NCBI GenBank assembly: GCA_964477735.1
Contig: CAYZFD010000064.1
Span: forward strand, 1-7,404
Reading direction: 5' to 3'
Origin: CAYZFD01 sp964477735
GTDB taxonomy: Bacteria > Bacteroidota > Bacteroidia > Flavobacteriales > Flavobacteriaceae
Length of the DNA: 7,404 bases
Both the position numbers and the translations under genes were made by a program. The notes beneath the pieces are model-generated. The model was not told the DNA's origin, made no database searches, and saw nothing but the letters and a program-made list of their open reading frames with translations. Position 1 is the stretch's first letter. Each line of letters opens with the position of its first letter. Positions 1-7,027 of the stretch are shown in pieces.

Positions 1-560
1 TTAATTTTGCTGATGAAATTTCTTTTATCAAGTTTCTTGTCCAAAATGGCTTCATACAGGTTTTGTAGTTGTTTCATGGTAAATTTTTCAGGAAGTAGTT
101 CAAAACCGATAGGGGACAATGAAGTTCTTCTTCGCAATCTTTTTATAGCTTTCTGAAGCATTTGTTCGTGGTCGAATATCAAAGTTGGTTTTGAATCAAT
201 CTTAAACCATTTAGCATGGTTGACGATTGAAAGGTTGTCGTTATGTTTTTCTTTGTTAATGATAGCATAATAGGCCGTAGAAACTGTTCTGTAAACAGGG
301 TCTCTTTCTACAGCTGAAAACGCATAAAGTTGTTCCATGTAGATTTCGTTTACTCCTGTTAGGCTGTGTAAGATTCTTTCCGCAGCATCGTCTAAAGTTT
401 CGTTTTGCTTCATAAAACCCCCAATCAATGACCATTTTCCTTGGCAAGGCTCAAAGTCTCGCTTAATAAGTAAGATTTTTAAGCCTTCATGGTCAAATCC
501 AAAAATGATACAATCTACTGCTAAAAATACTTTGTCCTTTGAATTGTAACCTTTTATCAT
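1..560 (-). CDS. araR: NUDIX-domain transcriptional regulator, AraR/NrtR type (3' end cut by window edge)
   Basis: Probable transcriptional repressor of arabinose genes. It reads leftward from ATG at 560-558 and stays open for 186 residues to the window edge, so the C-terminus is missing. The start is fixed because the frame upstream has no other ATG before an in-frame stop near 612-614. Residues about 10-140 form a Nudix fold beginning VFLAVDCIIFGF. Residues 150-186 (SPIGFELLPEKF, then LQNLYEAIL and DKRNF) match the winged-helix part of Bacteroidota NUDIX regulators, which run to roughly 220-230 residues, so about 40 are missing. The Nudix box at 48-70 keeps G48, E54, R62 and G69. The catalytic REUxEE part is R62-I63-L64-H65-S66-L67, so hydrolase activity is unlikely. 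In this family the Nudix domain senses a ligand, and the Bacteroides homologue is known to respond to L-arabinose. The divergent position next to araBDA supports that role. A different sugar ligand cannot be excluded. Confidence 0.88.
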   Translation of the reverse strand, partial: MIKGYNSKDKVFLAVDCIIFGFDHEGLKILLIKRDFEPCQGKWSLIGGFMKQNETLDDAAERILHSLTGVNEIYMEQLYAFSAVERDPVYRTVSTAYYAIINKEKHNDNLSIVNHAKWFKIDSKPTLIFDHEQMLQKAIKRLRRRTSLSPIGFELLPEKFTMKQLQNLYEAILDKKLDKRNFISKI

Positions 561-631
561 TATGCCATTTAATATTTTAAATCTCTTTTTAATTTTTATA
601 AAAACTATCCATCATAATATTTTATGAAATA

Positions 632-652
632 TTTTTTGCAAAATGCAAAAAA
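632..652. promoter_or_regulatory. Perfect 21-bp inverted repeat, candidate regulator operator
   Basis: The left arm TTTTTTGCA (632-640) and right arm TGCAAAAAA (644-652) are perfect 9-bp reverse complements around an AAA spacer. The site lies 72 bp from the regulator start and 109 bp from the araB start, where one operator could control both directions. Symmetric sites of about this size suit a dimeric winged-helix regulator. It could instead act as a weak hairpin, but the stem is short and AT-rich and it does not follow the end of any gene, so an operator is more likely. That AraR is the protein that binds here is inference. Confidence 0.45.
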
Positions 653-658
653 AAGAAG

Positions 659-696
659 TTAATTTACAAATGTTAAATTTACACTTATTTACGAAA
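659..696 (+). repeat. Three short direct repeats, TTA(A)0-2TTTAC
   Basis: Three related units lie almost end to end: TTAATTTACAAA (659-670), TTAAATTTACAC (673-684) and TTATTTACGAAA (685-696). The core TTTAC is constant and the number of A residues before it varies from zero to two. The second unit sits inside TGTTAAATTTACA (671-683), which is itself nearly palindromic with TGT and ACA ends. They lie between the 21-bp inverted repeat and the likely araB promoter, so they could be extra binding sites for a regulator. In DNA this AT-rich, chance similarity is a real alternative. Confidence 0.3.
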
Positions 697-760
697 CAAA
701 CAATAAACATTTAATTTTTGTTTAAAAGTGTTGATGAAATAATATTTAAAATTTTTAAAG

Positions 761-1927
761 TTGAAAAAATTTGTAATTGGTTTGGATTATGGTTCGGATT
801 CTGTTCGAGCTGTTTTAATAGATACAAATAATGGTGCAGAACTTGCCTCCGAAGTTTTTTGGTATCCAATATGGAAAAATCAACTGTATTGCAATCCAGG
901 TATAAATCAATTCAGACAACACCCCAGCGATCATATCGAAGGTTTAGAGCATGTGATTAAGTCAGTGATTGCTCAAAGTGAGGTTGCTCCAGAGTCAATT
1001 AGCAGTATTTGTGTAGATACCACAGGATCGTCCCCAATTCCCTTAAATCAAGATGGCATTCCACTAGGTTTAACCCCTGATTTTGAAGAAAACCCCAATG
1101 CGTTGATGGTGCTGTGGAAAGATCACACCGCCATCAAGGAGGCCAACGAAATCAATCATTTGGCCAGAAATTGGGGTGGAGAAGATTATACCAAATACGA
1201 AGGCGGAATTTACTCCTCTGAATGGTTTTGGGCTAAAGTTTTACACATTATCCGTCAAGATGAGCAAGTTAAGAATGCAGCATTTACTTGGATGGAACAT
1301 TGTGATTATATGACCTACATGCTCATTGAAAACAAAGATTTAGCCTCTTTCAAACGCAGTAGATGCGCTGCTGGACACAAAGCCATGTGGCATGAAAGCT
1401 GGAATGGACTTCCGCAAAAAACATTNNNNNNNNNNNNNNNNNNNNNNNNNNNNNNNNNNNNNNNNNNNNNNNNNNNNNNNNNNNNNNNNNNNNNNNNNNN
1501 NNNNNNNNNNNNNNNNNNNNNNNNNAAAGCGCCTCATATTTTCAAAGCCTTGGTCAACGCCATTTGTTTTGGTTCCAAAATGATTGTGGAACGTTTTGAA
1601 AGTGAAGGCATTCAAATCAGTTCTGTTATAGGAATTGGCGGAGTAGCAAGAAAGTCTCCTTTTATTATGCAAACTCTAGCCAATGTGCTCAACATGCCCA
1701 TTAAAGCTGCAGAATCCGATCAGGCCCCTGCACTTGGTGCTGCCATTTACGCAGCTGTTGCTGGTGGCGTTTATGAAGACGTAGTTTCGGCCAGTAAGGT
1801 TATGGGTAGTGATTTCGAAGCCGAATATTTTCCGCAATCTTCACAATTAGACAATTATAAAAATTACATGGACCAATATAAAACCCTTGCAAGTTTTATT
1901 GAATCAATAACAAAATCCAACTCATGA
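761..1927 (+). CDS. araB: L-ribulokinase (interrupted by assembly gap; TTG start)
   Basis: Phosphorylates L-ribulose with ATP to L-ribulose 5-phosphate in the cytoplasm, the second step of arabinose breakdown. It belongs to the FGGY kinase family. The first 221 residues before the gap include the phosphate-1 motif GLDYGSDSVRAVLID (7-21), CVDTTGSSP (84-92) and HKAMWHESWNGLP (206-218), all typical of AraB. The 133 residues after the gap include GIGGVARKSPF and NVLNMPIKAAESDQAPALGAA of the C-terminal ATPase domain. Ribulokinases are usually about 550-570 residues and only about 354 are visible, so roughly 200 central residues are missing, including the second phosphate-binding motif and the catalytic Asp. 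The start is TTG at 761: the upstream frame has a stop at 740-742 and no ATG, and family members start with the same MKKFVIGLDYGSDSVR-like sequence. It overlaps araD by 4 bp (ATGA). Whether the gene is intact cannot be judged across the gap. Confidence 0.93.
   Translation: MKKFVIGLDYGSDSVRAVLIDTNNGAELASEVFWYPIWKNQLYCNPGINQFRQHPSDHIEGLEHVIKSVIAQSEVAPESISSICVDTTGSSPIPLNQDGIPLGLTPDFEENPNALMVLWKDHTAIKEANEINHLARNWGGEDYTKYEGGIYSSEWFWAKVLHIIRQDEQVKNAAFTWMEHCDYMTYMLIENKDLASFKRSRCAAGHKAMWHESWNGLPQKTXXXXXXXXXXXXXXXXXXXXXXXXXXXXXXXXXXKAPHIFKALVNAICFGSKMIVERFESEGIQISSVIGIGGVARKSPFIMQTLANVLNMPIKAAESDQAPALGAAIYAAVAGGVYEDVVSASKVMGSDFEAEYFPQSSQLDNYKNYMDQYKTLASFIESITKSNS
1426..1525. other. Assembly gap of 100 Ns inside araB
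   Basis: Exactly 100 undetermined bases interrupt araB. One hundred Ns is the usual placeholder for a scaffold gap of unknown length. Comparing the visible protein with normal ribulokinase length suggests the true missing stretch is near 600 bp. The two sides happen to stay in the same frame across the placeholder, which has a one-in-three chance and says nothing about the true length. Coordinates downstream of here are therefore probably short by about 0.5 kb relative to the genome. Confidence 0.98.
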
Positions 1928-2628
1928 ATCGTTCTAAATTCCAAGACCTAAAAGAAGAATGTTATCAAGCCAATATGCAGTTAAACGCACTAGATCTTGT
2001 GGTTTACACATTCGGAAACGTAAGTGCTGTTGATAGAGCACAAGGAGTTTTTGCCATCAAACCAAGTGGGGTAGCCTACGAAGTGCTAAAACCTTCTGAC
2101 ATCGTTATTGTAGATTATGATAATGAAATTGTCGAAGGAAAGCTTCGCCCCTCATCTGACACTAAAACACACGCTTATTTGTATAAAAATTGGGATGACA
2201 TTGGAGGGATTGCCCACACACATGCCAAATATTCTTGCGCTTGGGCGCAGGCGCAAAAAGACATTCCTATTTTTGGCACTACTCATGCGGATCACCTCAC
2301 CGCCGACATTCCTTGTGCGCCTCCCATGCGAGATGATTTGATTGAGGGCAATTATGAGCATAATACGGGGATTCAAATTGTAGAGTGTTTTGAGCAAAAA
2401 AAATTATCTCACTCTGAAGTTGAAATGATTCTCATTGGAAATCATGGCCCTTTTGCCTGGGGTAAAAATGCAGCTAAGGCTGTTTACAACAGTAAGGTTT
2501 TAGAAGTTGTGGCTGAAATGGCCTATTTCACTTTGCAAATCAACCCTGAAGCACCCCGTTTAAAAAATTCACTTATTCAAAAACACTACGAACGTAAGCA
2601 TGGAAAAAATGCTTACTACGGACAATAA
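1924..2628 (+). CDS. araD: L-ribulose-5-phosphate 4-epimerase
   Basis: Converts L-ribulose 5-phosphate to D-xylulose 5-phosphate, the last step joining arabinose to the pentose phosphate pathway. It is a class II aldolase-type, metal-dependent cytoplasmic enzyme. The 234 residues match the full family length. Visible motifs are GNVS (31-34) and KPSG (46-49) in the phosphate-binding region, SSDTKTH (77-83) with the acidic residue D79, the metal ligands in AHTH (H98, H100) and in GNHGPFAWG (H174), and the C-terminal AYYGQ, whose tyrosine is catalytic in the E. coli enzyme. All key residues seem present. The ATG overlaps the araB stop by 4 bp, so the two are translationally coupled. No Shine-Dalgarno sequence is needed or seen. 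The long match with AraD, ending exactly as the E. coli type does, makes related fuculose-phosphate aldolases unlikely. Confidence 0.97.
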   Translation: MNRSKFQDLKEECYQANMQLNALDLVVYTFGNVSAVDRAQGVFAIKPSGVAYEVLKPSDIVIVDYDNEIVEGKLRPSSDTKTHAYLYKNWDDIGGIAHTHAKYSCAWAQAQKDIPIFGTTHADHLTADIPCAPPMRDDLIEGNYEHNTGIQIVECFEQKKLSHSEVEMILIGNHGPFAWGKNAAKAVYNSKVLEVVAEMAYFTLQINPEAPRLKNSLIQKHYERKHGKNAYYGQ

Positions 2629-2636
2629 TAATTTAT

Positions 2637-4145
2637 ATGATAGACATTGCTAAAAAAGAAGTTTGGTTTGTTACAGGCAGCCAGCATTTATATGGTCAGG
2701 AAACATTAGATCAGGTTGCCAAAAATGCGCAACAAATCGTGAGCGGATTGAATTCTTCAAATCATATTCCCGTAAAGATTGTTTGGAAACCCACAGTAAA
2801 AACTCCAAACGAAATCACATCTGTTTGTGAAGAAGCCAACGCCTCTAAGGCTTGTATTGGAATCGTTACTTGGATGCACACCTTTTCTCCTGCTAAAATG
2901 TGGATTTCAGGGTTGTCCATCCTCAATAAACCCATTTGCCATTTACACACACAGTTTAATGCAGAAATTCCTTGGCAAGAAATCGATATGGATTTTATGA
3001 ACCTCAACCAATCCGCACACGGAGATAGAGAGTTTGGGTATATCATGACGAGAATGCGCATTAAGCGAAAAGTGGTTGTTGGACATTGGCAAGACGAAAC
3101 AGTTCATAAAAAAATTGGAAATTGGACTCGCGTGGCCCTTGGATATGACGAAATGAAGCATCTCAAAGTTGCTCGTTTAGGAGATAATATGCGTGAAGTT
3201 GCTGTGACTGAAGGGGACAAGGTTGATGCCCAAATTCGTTTAGGGATCTCTGTGAATGGTTATGACTCTTCTGATGTAACTTCAAAAATAAATCAAGTCA
3301 ATGATCAAGAAATAGAAGCCCTACTAAAAGTCTATGAAAACCAATACAAGCTTGCAGATTCTTTAAAACCAAACGGGGCTATGAGAGCATCTTTGGTTGA
3401 GGCCGCCCGCATTGAGCTGGGACTTCGAGCATTTTTAGAGGAGGGCGATTTTCATGCTTTCACAGATACCTTTGAGAATTTGGGAGAACTGAAACAACTT
3501 CCTGGTTTGGCGGTTCAGCGTCTAATGGCCGACGGCTACGGTTTTGGTGGAGAGGGCGACTGGAAAACAGCTGCTATGGTTCGCGTATTGAAGGTGATGG
3601 CACATGGTCTCGAAGGCGGAACTTCCTTTATGGAAGATTACACCTATCATTTTTCCCCAAAAAAGGCCTATGTGTTGGGTTCTCACATGCTTGAAATTTG
3701 CCCATCAATTGCCGATCAAAAACCAAACTGCGAAGTACACCCACTTGGAATTGGAGGAAAAGAAGATCCAGTGCGTTTAGTTTTTAATGCCCCTTCTGGC
3801 CCTGCGATCAACGTTTCTTTGGTTGACATGGGAAACAGGCTAAGACTCATTGTCAACGAAGTTGAAGCAGTTGCACCCATGCATGACTTGCCAAAACTTC
3901 CTGTTGCAAGAGTGCTTTGGGACGCCAAACCAAATTTAGAAATTGCAGCAACGGCTTGGATTTTAGCTGGAGGCGCACATCACACAGTATATTCTCAAGC
4001 CATTACAACCGAGTTTATTGAAGATTTTGCCGACATCCTAGGGATCGAACTTTTGGTCATCGACGAAGACACGCGAATTAGGTCTTTCAAAGACACCTTA
4101 AATGCCAATGAAGCCTATTTCAATATGTTTCAACATAAATTTTAA
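2637..4145 (+). CDS. araA: L-arabinose isomerase
   Basis: Interconverts L-arabinose and L-ribulose, the first cytoplasmic step of the pathway, using a divalent metal such as Mn2+. The protein has 502 residues, normal for AraA (about 500). The start MIDIAKKEVWFVTGSQHLYG is the classic AraA N-terminus. The metal and catalytic residues known from the E. coli enzyme are all found: E306 in GFGGEGDWK, E333 in SFMEDYTYH, H350 in LGSHMLEICPS and H449 in AGGAHHT. The region around 290-310 (PGLAVQRLMADGYGFGGEG) is also highly characteristic. The gene begins 8 bp after the araD stop, at the only sensible ATG, and is followed after 13 bp by the galM-like gene. It should be co-transcribed with araBD and fall under the same regulator. 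Nothing looks truncated. Confidence 0.98.
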   Translation: MIDIAKKEVWFVTGSQHLYGQETLDQVAKNAQQIVSGLNSSNHIPVKIVWKPTVKTPNEITSVCEEANASKACIGIVTWMHTFSPAKMWISGLSILNKPICHLHTQFNAEIPWQEIDMDFMNLNQSAHGDREFGYIMTRMRIKRKVVVGHWQDETVHKKIGNWTRVALGYDEMKHLKVARLGDNMREVAVTEGDKVDAQIRLGISVNGYDSSDVTSKINQVNDQEIEALLKVYENQYKLADSLKPNGAMRASLVEAARIELGLRAFLEEGDFHAFTDTFENLGELKQLPGLAVQRLMADGYGFGGEGDWKTAAMVRVLKVMAHGLEGGTSFMEDYTYHFSPKKAYVLGSHMLEICPSIADQKPNCEVHPLGIGGKEDPVRLVFNAPSGPAINVSLVDMGNRLRLIVNEVEAVAPMHDLPKLPVARVLWDAKPNLEIAATAWILAGGAHHTVYSQAITTEFIEDFADILGIELLVIDEDTRIRSFKDTLNANEAYFNMFQHKF

Positions 4146-4158
4146 CAACTTAAATAAA

Positions 4159-5328
4159 ATGAAATCAAAAAATCAAATGATGAGAAGTGTTGCAATTGTG
4201 TTTTCAGCCTTAATGCTGATTCAATGCAATACCACTCCTAAACAAAAATCTCAAAATATAAACAACGCTGTTTCTATTGAAAAATCAACATTTGGGATCA
4301 CTGAAAATGGGGCTACTGTGGACTTATATACACTAACAAATACCCAAGGAGTGAAGCTAGATGTGATCACCTATGGCGGCAGAATTGTTTCCTTGAAAGT
4401 TCCTGACAATCAAGGCAAATTCGAAAATATTGTTTTAGGATTTGATAACCTTCAAGATTATGAAAATTCCAATCCTTTTTTTGGAGCTTTAATTGGCAGA
4501 TATGGCAACAGGATAGCCAATGGTTCTTTTGAAATCGACGGTGTTCAATACACACTCGCTAAGAATGATGGTCCCAATCATCTTCATGGTGGCAACAAGG
4601 GCTATGATAGTGTTTTGTGGAATGCCACACCCAGTCAATCAGAAGAGGAGGTTTCTTTAACCCTAACTTACTCGAGCAAAGATGGGGAAGAGGGTTATCC
4701 AGGAAACCTAGACATTTCTGTTGTATATACCTTAACAAACGATAATGAACTCCAAGTTTCATACCTTGCAAATACAGATAAAGCTACAGTTGTGAATCTA
4801 ACACAACACGCCTATTTTAATCTTTCAGGAGATTTTTCGAATGACATTCTCAGTCACGAAGTAGTGATTGCTGCAGAGGCCTTTTTGCCTGTGGACGACA
4901 CCCTAATTCCAACGGGCGAAATTCGTGCAGTTGCTGATACCCCTTTTGATTTTAACAATCCTAAAAAAATTGGAAAGCAAATCAATGATGAAAACCTTCA
5001 GTTGAAGCGTGGAAAAGGTTATGATCACTGTTGGGTTTTGGTTGGTGAAAAAGGAAATATGCGTTTTGCAGCCTCTGCCTATGATCAGAACAGCGGTAGG
5101 TTTATGGAAATTTATACCGAAGAACCTGCCATTCAATTCTACACTGGAAACTTTTTAGATGGAACACTCCCCATGCCAGGTGGTGGGCATTTTGCCCACA
5201 GGACAGGATTTTGTTTAGAAACCCAACACTATCCAAACACTCCAAACCAAGCCGAATTCCCTTCTACAACACTCCAACCTGGTGAAACCTACAGCACCAA
5301 AACAACTTTTAAATTTTCAACCAAATAA
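4159..5328 (+). CDS. galM: Aldose 1-epimerase (mutarotase), predicted lipoprotein
   Basis: Interconverts alpha and beta anomers of free aldoses. From ATG 4159 the protein has 389 residues. Residues 1-23 look like a lipoprotein signal: basic start with R9, hydrophobic VAIVFSALMLI, then Q22-C23-N24. The lipobox LIQC is atypical because Q precedes the cysteine. Active-site motifs match GalM: GRYGNR (113-118), NHLHGG with H141, NLTQHAYFNLSG with H217, GYDH with D289 and FCLETQHYPN with E354, corresponding to the two catalytic histidines, the substrate Asp and the catalytic Glu. An in-frame ATG at 4102 would extend the protein into araA and bury the signal, so 4159 is preferred, 13 bp after araA; ATGs at 4177 and 4180 are possible alternatives. 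Anchored in the periplasm, it could supply the anomer taken by the next gene's transporter. The substrate may be arabinose, xylose, galactose or several sugars. Confidence 0.93.
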   Translation: MKSKNQMMRSVAIVFSALMLIQCNTTPKQKSQNINNAVSIEKSTFGITENGATVDLYTLTNTQGVKLDVITYGGRIVSLKVPDNQGKFENIVLGFDNLQDYENSNPFFGALIGRYGNRIANGSFEIDGVQYTLAKNDGPNHLHGGNKGYDSVLWNATPSQSEEEVSLTLTYSSKDGEEGYPGNLDISVVYTLTNDNELQVSYLANTDKATVVNLTQHAYFNLSGDFSNDILSHEVVIAAEAFLPVDDTLIPTGEIRAVADTPFDFNNPKKIGKQINDENLQLKRGKGYDHCWVLVGEKGNMRFAASAYDQNSGRFMEIYTEEPAIQFYTGNFLDGTLPMPGGGHFAHRTGFCLETQHYPNTPNQAEFPSTTLQPGETYSTKTTFKFSTK

Positions 5329-5338
5329 TATTAAAACA

Positions 5339-6958
5339 ATGCAAACATTAGATTTATATGATTGGATAGCAATTTCACTTTATTTTCTTGTTCTTGCTGC
5401 CATTGCTGTTTGGGTTATCCAAAAAAAGAACGACACCACTCAGGATTATTTTTTAGCGGGAAAAAATGTGGGATGGTTTGTAGTGGGCGCCTCCATATTT
5501 GCTTCTAACATTGGCTCAGAACACGTAGTGGGTTTGGCTGGTGCAGGTGCCGGAAACAAACTTCCTATGCTCATTTACGAAATTCAAGCATGGGTTGTAC
5601 TCATGTTAGGTTGGATATTTCTGCCCTTTTATGCAAGAAGCGGCGTGTTCACCATGCCAGAATTTTTAGAAAAAAGATTCGATGAAAGATCAAGGTGGTT
5701 GCTTTCTGTTTTTTCAGTAATTGCCTATGTGTTAACGAAAATTTCGGTGACCATCTATGCTGGAGGCGTAGTGGTTTCTGCCTTGTTGGGAATAGATTTT
5801 TGGACAGGTGCTTTCGCAACCGTAATCCTTACAGGAGTATATACAGTTCTGGGTGGGATGAGAGCCGTAGTTTATACCGAAACACTTCAAGCGATCCTAT
5901 TGGTATTGGGTGCTGCAGCACTCACCATGATTGGATTAGACAAAGTAGGGGGCTGGGAAAGTATGAAAGCAACAGTCACCCCTGAATACCTTAATATGTG
6001 GCGCTCAATGGACGATCCAGACTTTCCGTGGTTGCCCTTGTTTATTGCCAGCACCATTGTAGGTATTTGGTATTGGTGTACAGATCAATACATCGTGCAG
6101 CGAGTGCTCACAGCAAGGAACATTAAGGAAGGCAGAAGAGGAACTATTTTTGGAGCATTTCTTAAACTTTTACCGGTTTTCTTGTTTTTGGTACCCGGAA
6201 TTATTGCCCTGACATTAAAAATGCGTGGCGAATTGCATTGGGATACTCCCGATCAAGCTTTTCCAGTGTTGATGAGCAATTTGTTGCCATCTGGATTGAG
6301 AGGTTTGGTTGCAGCAGGATTGTTGGCAGCCTTGATGAGTTCATTGGCCTCGGTATTCAATTCATGTTCCACATTGTTTACAATAGATATTTATAAAAAA
6401 TTGAGACCCAACGCGCCAGAAAAAAAGCTGGTTCGTACAGGTCAGATTGCCACTTTCATCACTGTAATTATAGGAATGATCTGGATACCGGTTATGGCCA
6501 ATATTTCTGGTGTTTTGTATGAATATTTACAAAGCGTTCAAGCCTATATCGCTCCACCAATTACGGCGGTATTTCTTTTAGGGATTTTCTCTAAACGAAT
6601 AAACGGCACAGCTGCTTTTGTAACCTTAGTAACAGGAATTATTGCCGCCGCGATTAGAATTGTTTTAGAAATCGTAAAAGACTCTTTGTCTGTTGATGGT
6701 ATTGGATATTACATCGGAAATATGAATTTCCTCACATTTGGTTCTTGGTTTTTCTTATTTTCGGTATTGCTCTTAATTTCGGTGAGTTACTTTACGCAAG
6801 CACCCGCCCTAGAGAAAGTCAAAAACTTGACCTTCGGTACCATTTCAAATGAAGAAAAAGCCGCCTCCAAAAACAGCTACAATTGGATTGATATTTTAAT
6901 TTCCATTCTTGTAGTGTTGGTGGTTATTTGGGTGATGATTTCCTTTAATGGAAAATAG
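5339..6958 (+). CDS. Na+/sugar symporter, SSS family, SGLT-like (likely arabinose uptake)
   Basis: Inner-membrane transporter coupling Na+ entry to sugar uptake. From ATG 5339 it has 539 residues and is almost wholly hydrophobic helices; the fold normally has about 14. An earlier in-frame ATG at 5282 lies inside galM and would add 19 non-hydrophobic residues, so 5339 (10 bp after galM) is chosen. Motifs closely resemble animal SGLT proteins: GSEHVVGLAGAGA (59-71) with H62 at the sugar-site position, GGMRAVVYTETLQA (172-185), WYWCTDQYIVQRVL (244-257), AALMSSLASVFNSCSTLFT (330-348) with S334 and S335 at the likely Na2 site, and EYLQSVQAYIAPPITAVFL (395-413) with Q398 matching the SGLT sugar-contacting Gln. 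The family includes galactose, glucose, xylose and inositol carriers. L-arabinose is inferred only from position in the ara operon. No conserved element is missing. Confidence 0.92.
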   Translation: MQTLDLYDWIAISLYFLVLAAIAVWVIQKKNDTTQDYFLAGKNVGWFVVGASIFASNIGSEHVVGLAGAGAGNKLPMLIYEIQAWVVLMLGWIFLPFYARSGVFTMPEFLEKRFDERSRWLLSVFSVIAYVLTKISVTIYAGGVVVSALLGIDFWTGAFATVILTGVYTVLGGMRAVVYTETLQAILLVLGAAALTMIGLDKVGGWESMKATVTPEYLNMWRSMDDPDFPWLPLFIASTIVGIWYWCTDQYIVQRVLTARNIKEGRRGTIFGAFLKLLPVFLFLVPGIIALTLKMRGELHWDTPDQAFPVLMSNLLPSGLRGLVAAGLLAALMSSLASVFNSCSTLFTIDIYKKLRPNAPEKKLVRTGQIATFITVIIGMIWIPVMANISGVLYEYLQSVQAYIAPPITAVFLLGIFSKRINGTAAFVTLVTGIIAAAIRIVLEIVKDSLSVDGIGYYIGNMNFLTFGSWFFLFSVLLLISVSYFTQAPALEKVKNLTFGTISNEEKAASKNSYNWIDILISILVVLVVIWVMISFNGK

Positions 6959-7027
6959 GATGATCTAGAAAATCAATTTTTTGTATGCATGTTGATTAAA
7001 TTTCTTGGTTCCATTTAATTTTATGCC

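Larger units (their letters stand above)
561..760. promoter_or_regulatory. Divergent control region between araR and araB
   Basis: These 200 bp are very AT-rich, contain no gene, and separate two divergent start codons, so they should hold promoters for both directions. Visible structure consists of a perfect 21-bp inverted repeat at 632-652, a weaker AT inverted repeat at 616-633 and three direct repeats at 659-696. The Bacteroidota promoter form is TTTG near -33 and TAnnTTTG near -7. The nearest plus-strand match is TAATTTTTG at 712-720, with TTTA at 688-691 about 20 bp upstream. The nearest minus-strand match is TAACATTTG, reading from 675 to 667. Each has one base too many between TA and TTTG, so I do not place a promoter firmly. 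No Shine-Dalgarno sequence is seen before either start, which is normal for this phylum. Confidence 0.7.

Noticed and set aside
256..447. Minus-strand 63-codon open frame
   Set aside because: It lies in another frame of the NUDIX regulator, whose own frame gives a clear family match.
632..652. The inverted repeat as a transcription terminator
   Set aside because: It sits between two divergent starts with no gene ending into it, and its stem is mostly A-T.
667..720. Bacteroidota-type -7 promoter boxes TAATTTTTG (712-720, plus) and TAACATTTG (675-667, minus)
   Set aside because: Both have three rather than two bases between TA and TTTG, and no exact TTTG -33 box is at the right distance, so they are too weak to annotate as promoters.
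1340..1672. Open frames on both strands crossing the N run
   Set aside because: They are open only because the Ns contain no stop codons; both lie over the real araB frame.
4102..4158. 19-codon N-terminal extension of the galM-like gene from ATG 4102
   Set aside because: It overlaps the end of araA by over 40 bp and places polar residues before the signal sequence; ATG 4159 gives a normal lipoprotein start.
5282..5338. 19-codon N-terminal extension of the symporter from ATG 5282
   Set aside because: It overlaps the end of galM and adds non-membrane residues; ATG 5339 starts right before the first helix, as in the family.
6980..7004. TTTG at 6980-6983 with TAAATTTC at 6997-7004 as a promoter for the kinase gene
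   Set aside because: The spacing is 13 bp, well short of the roughly 17-23 bp expected.
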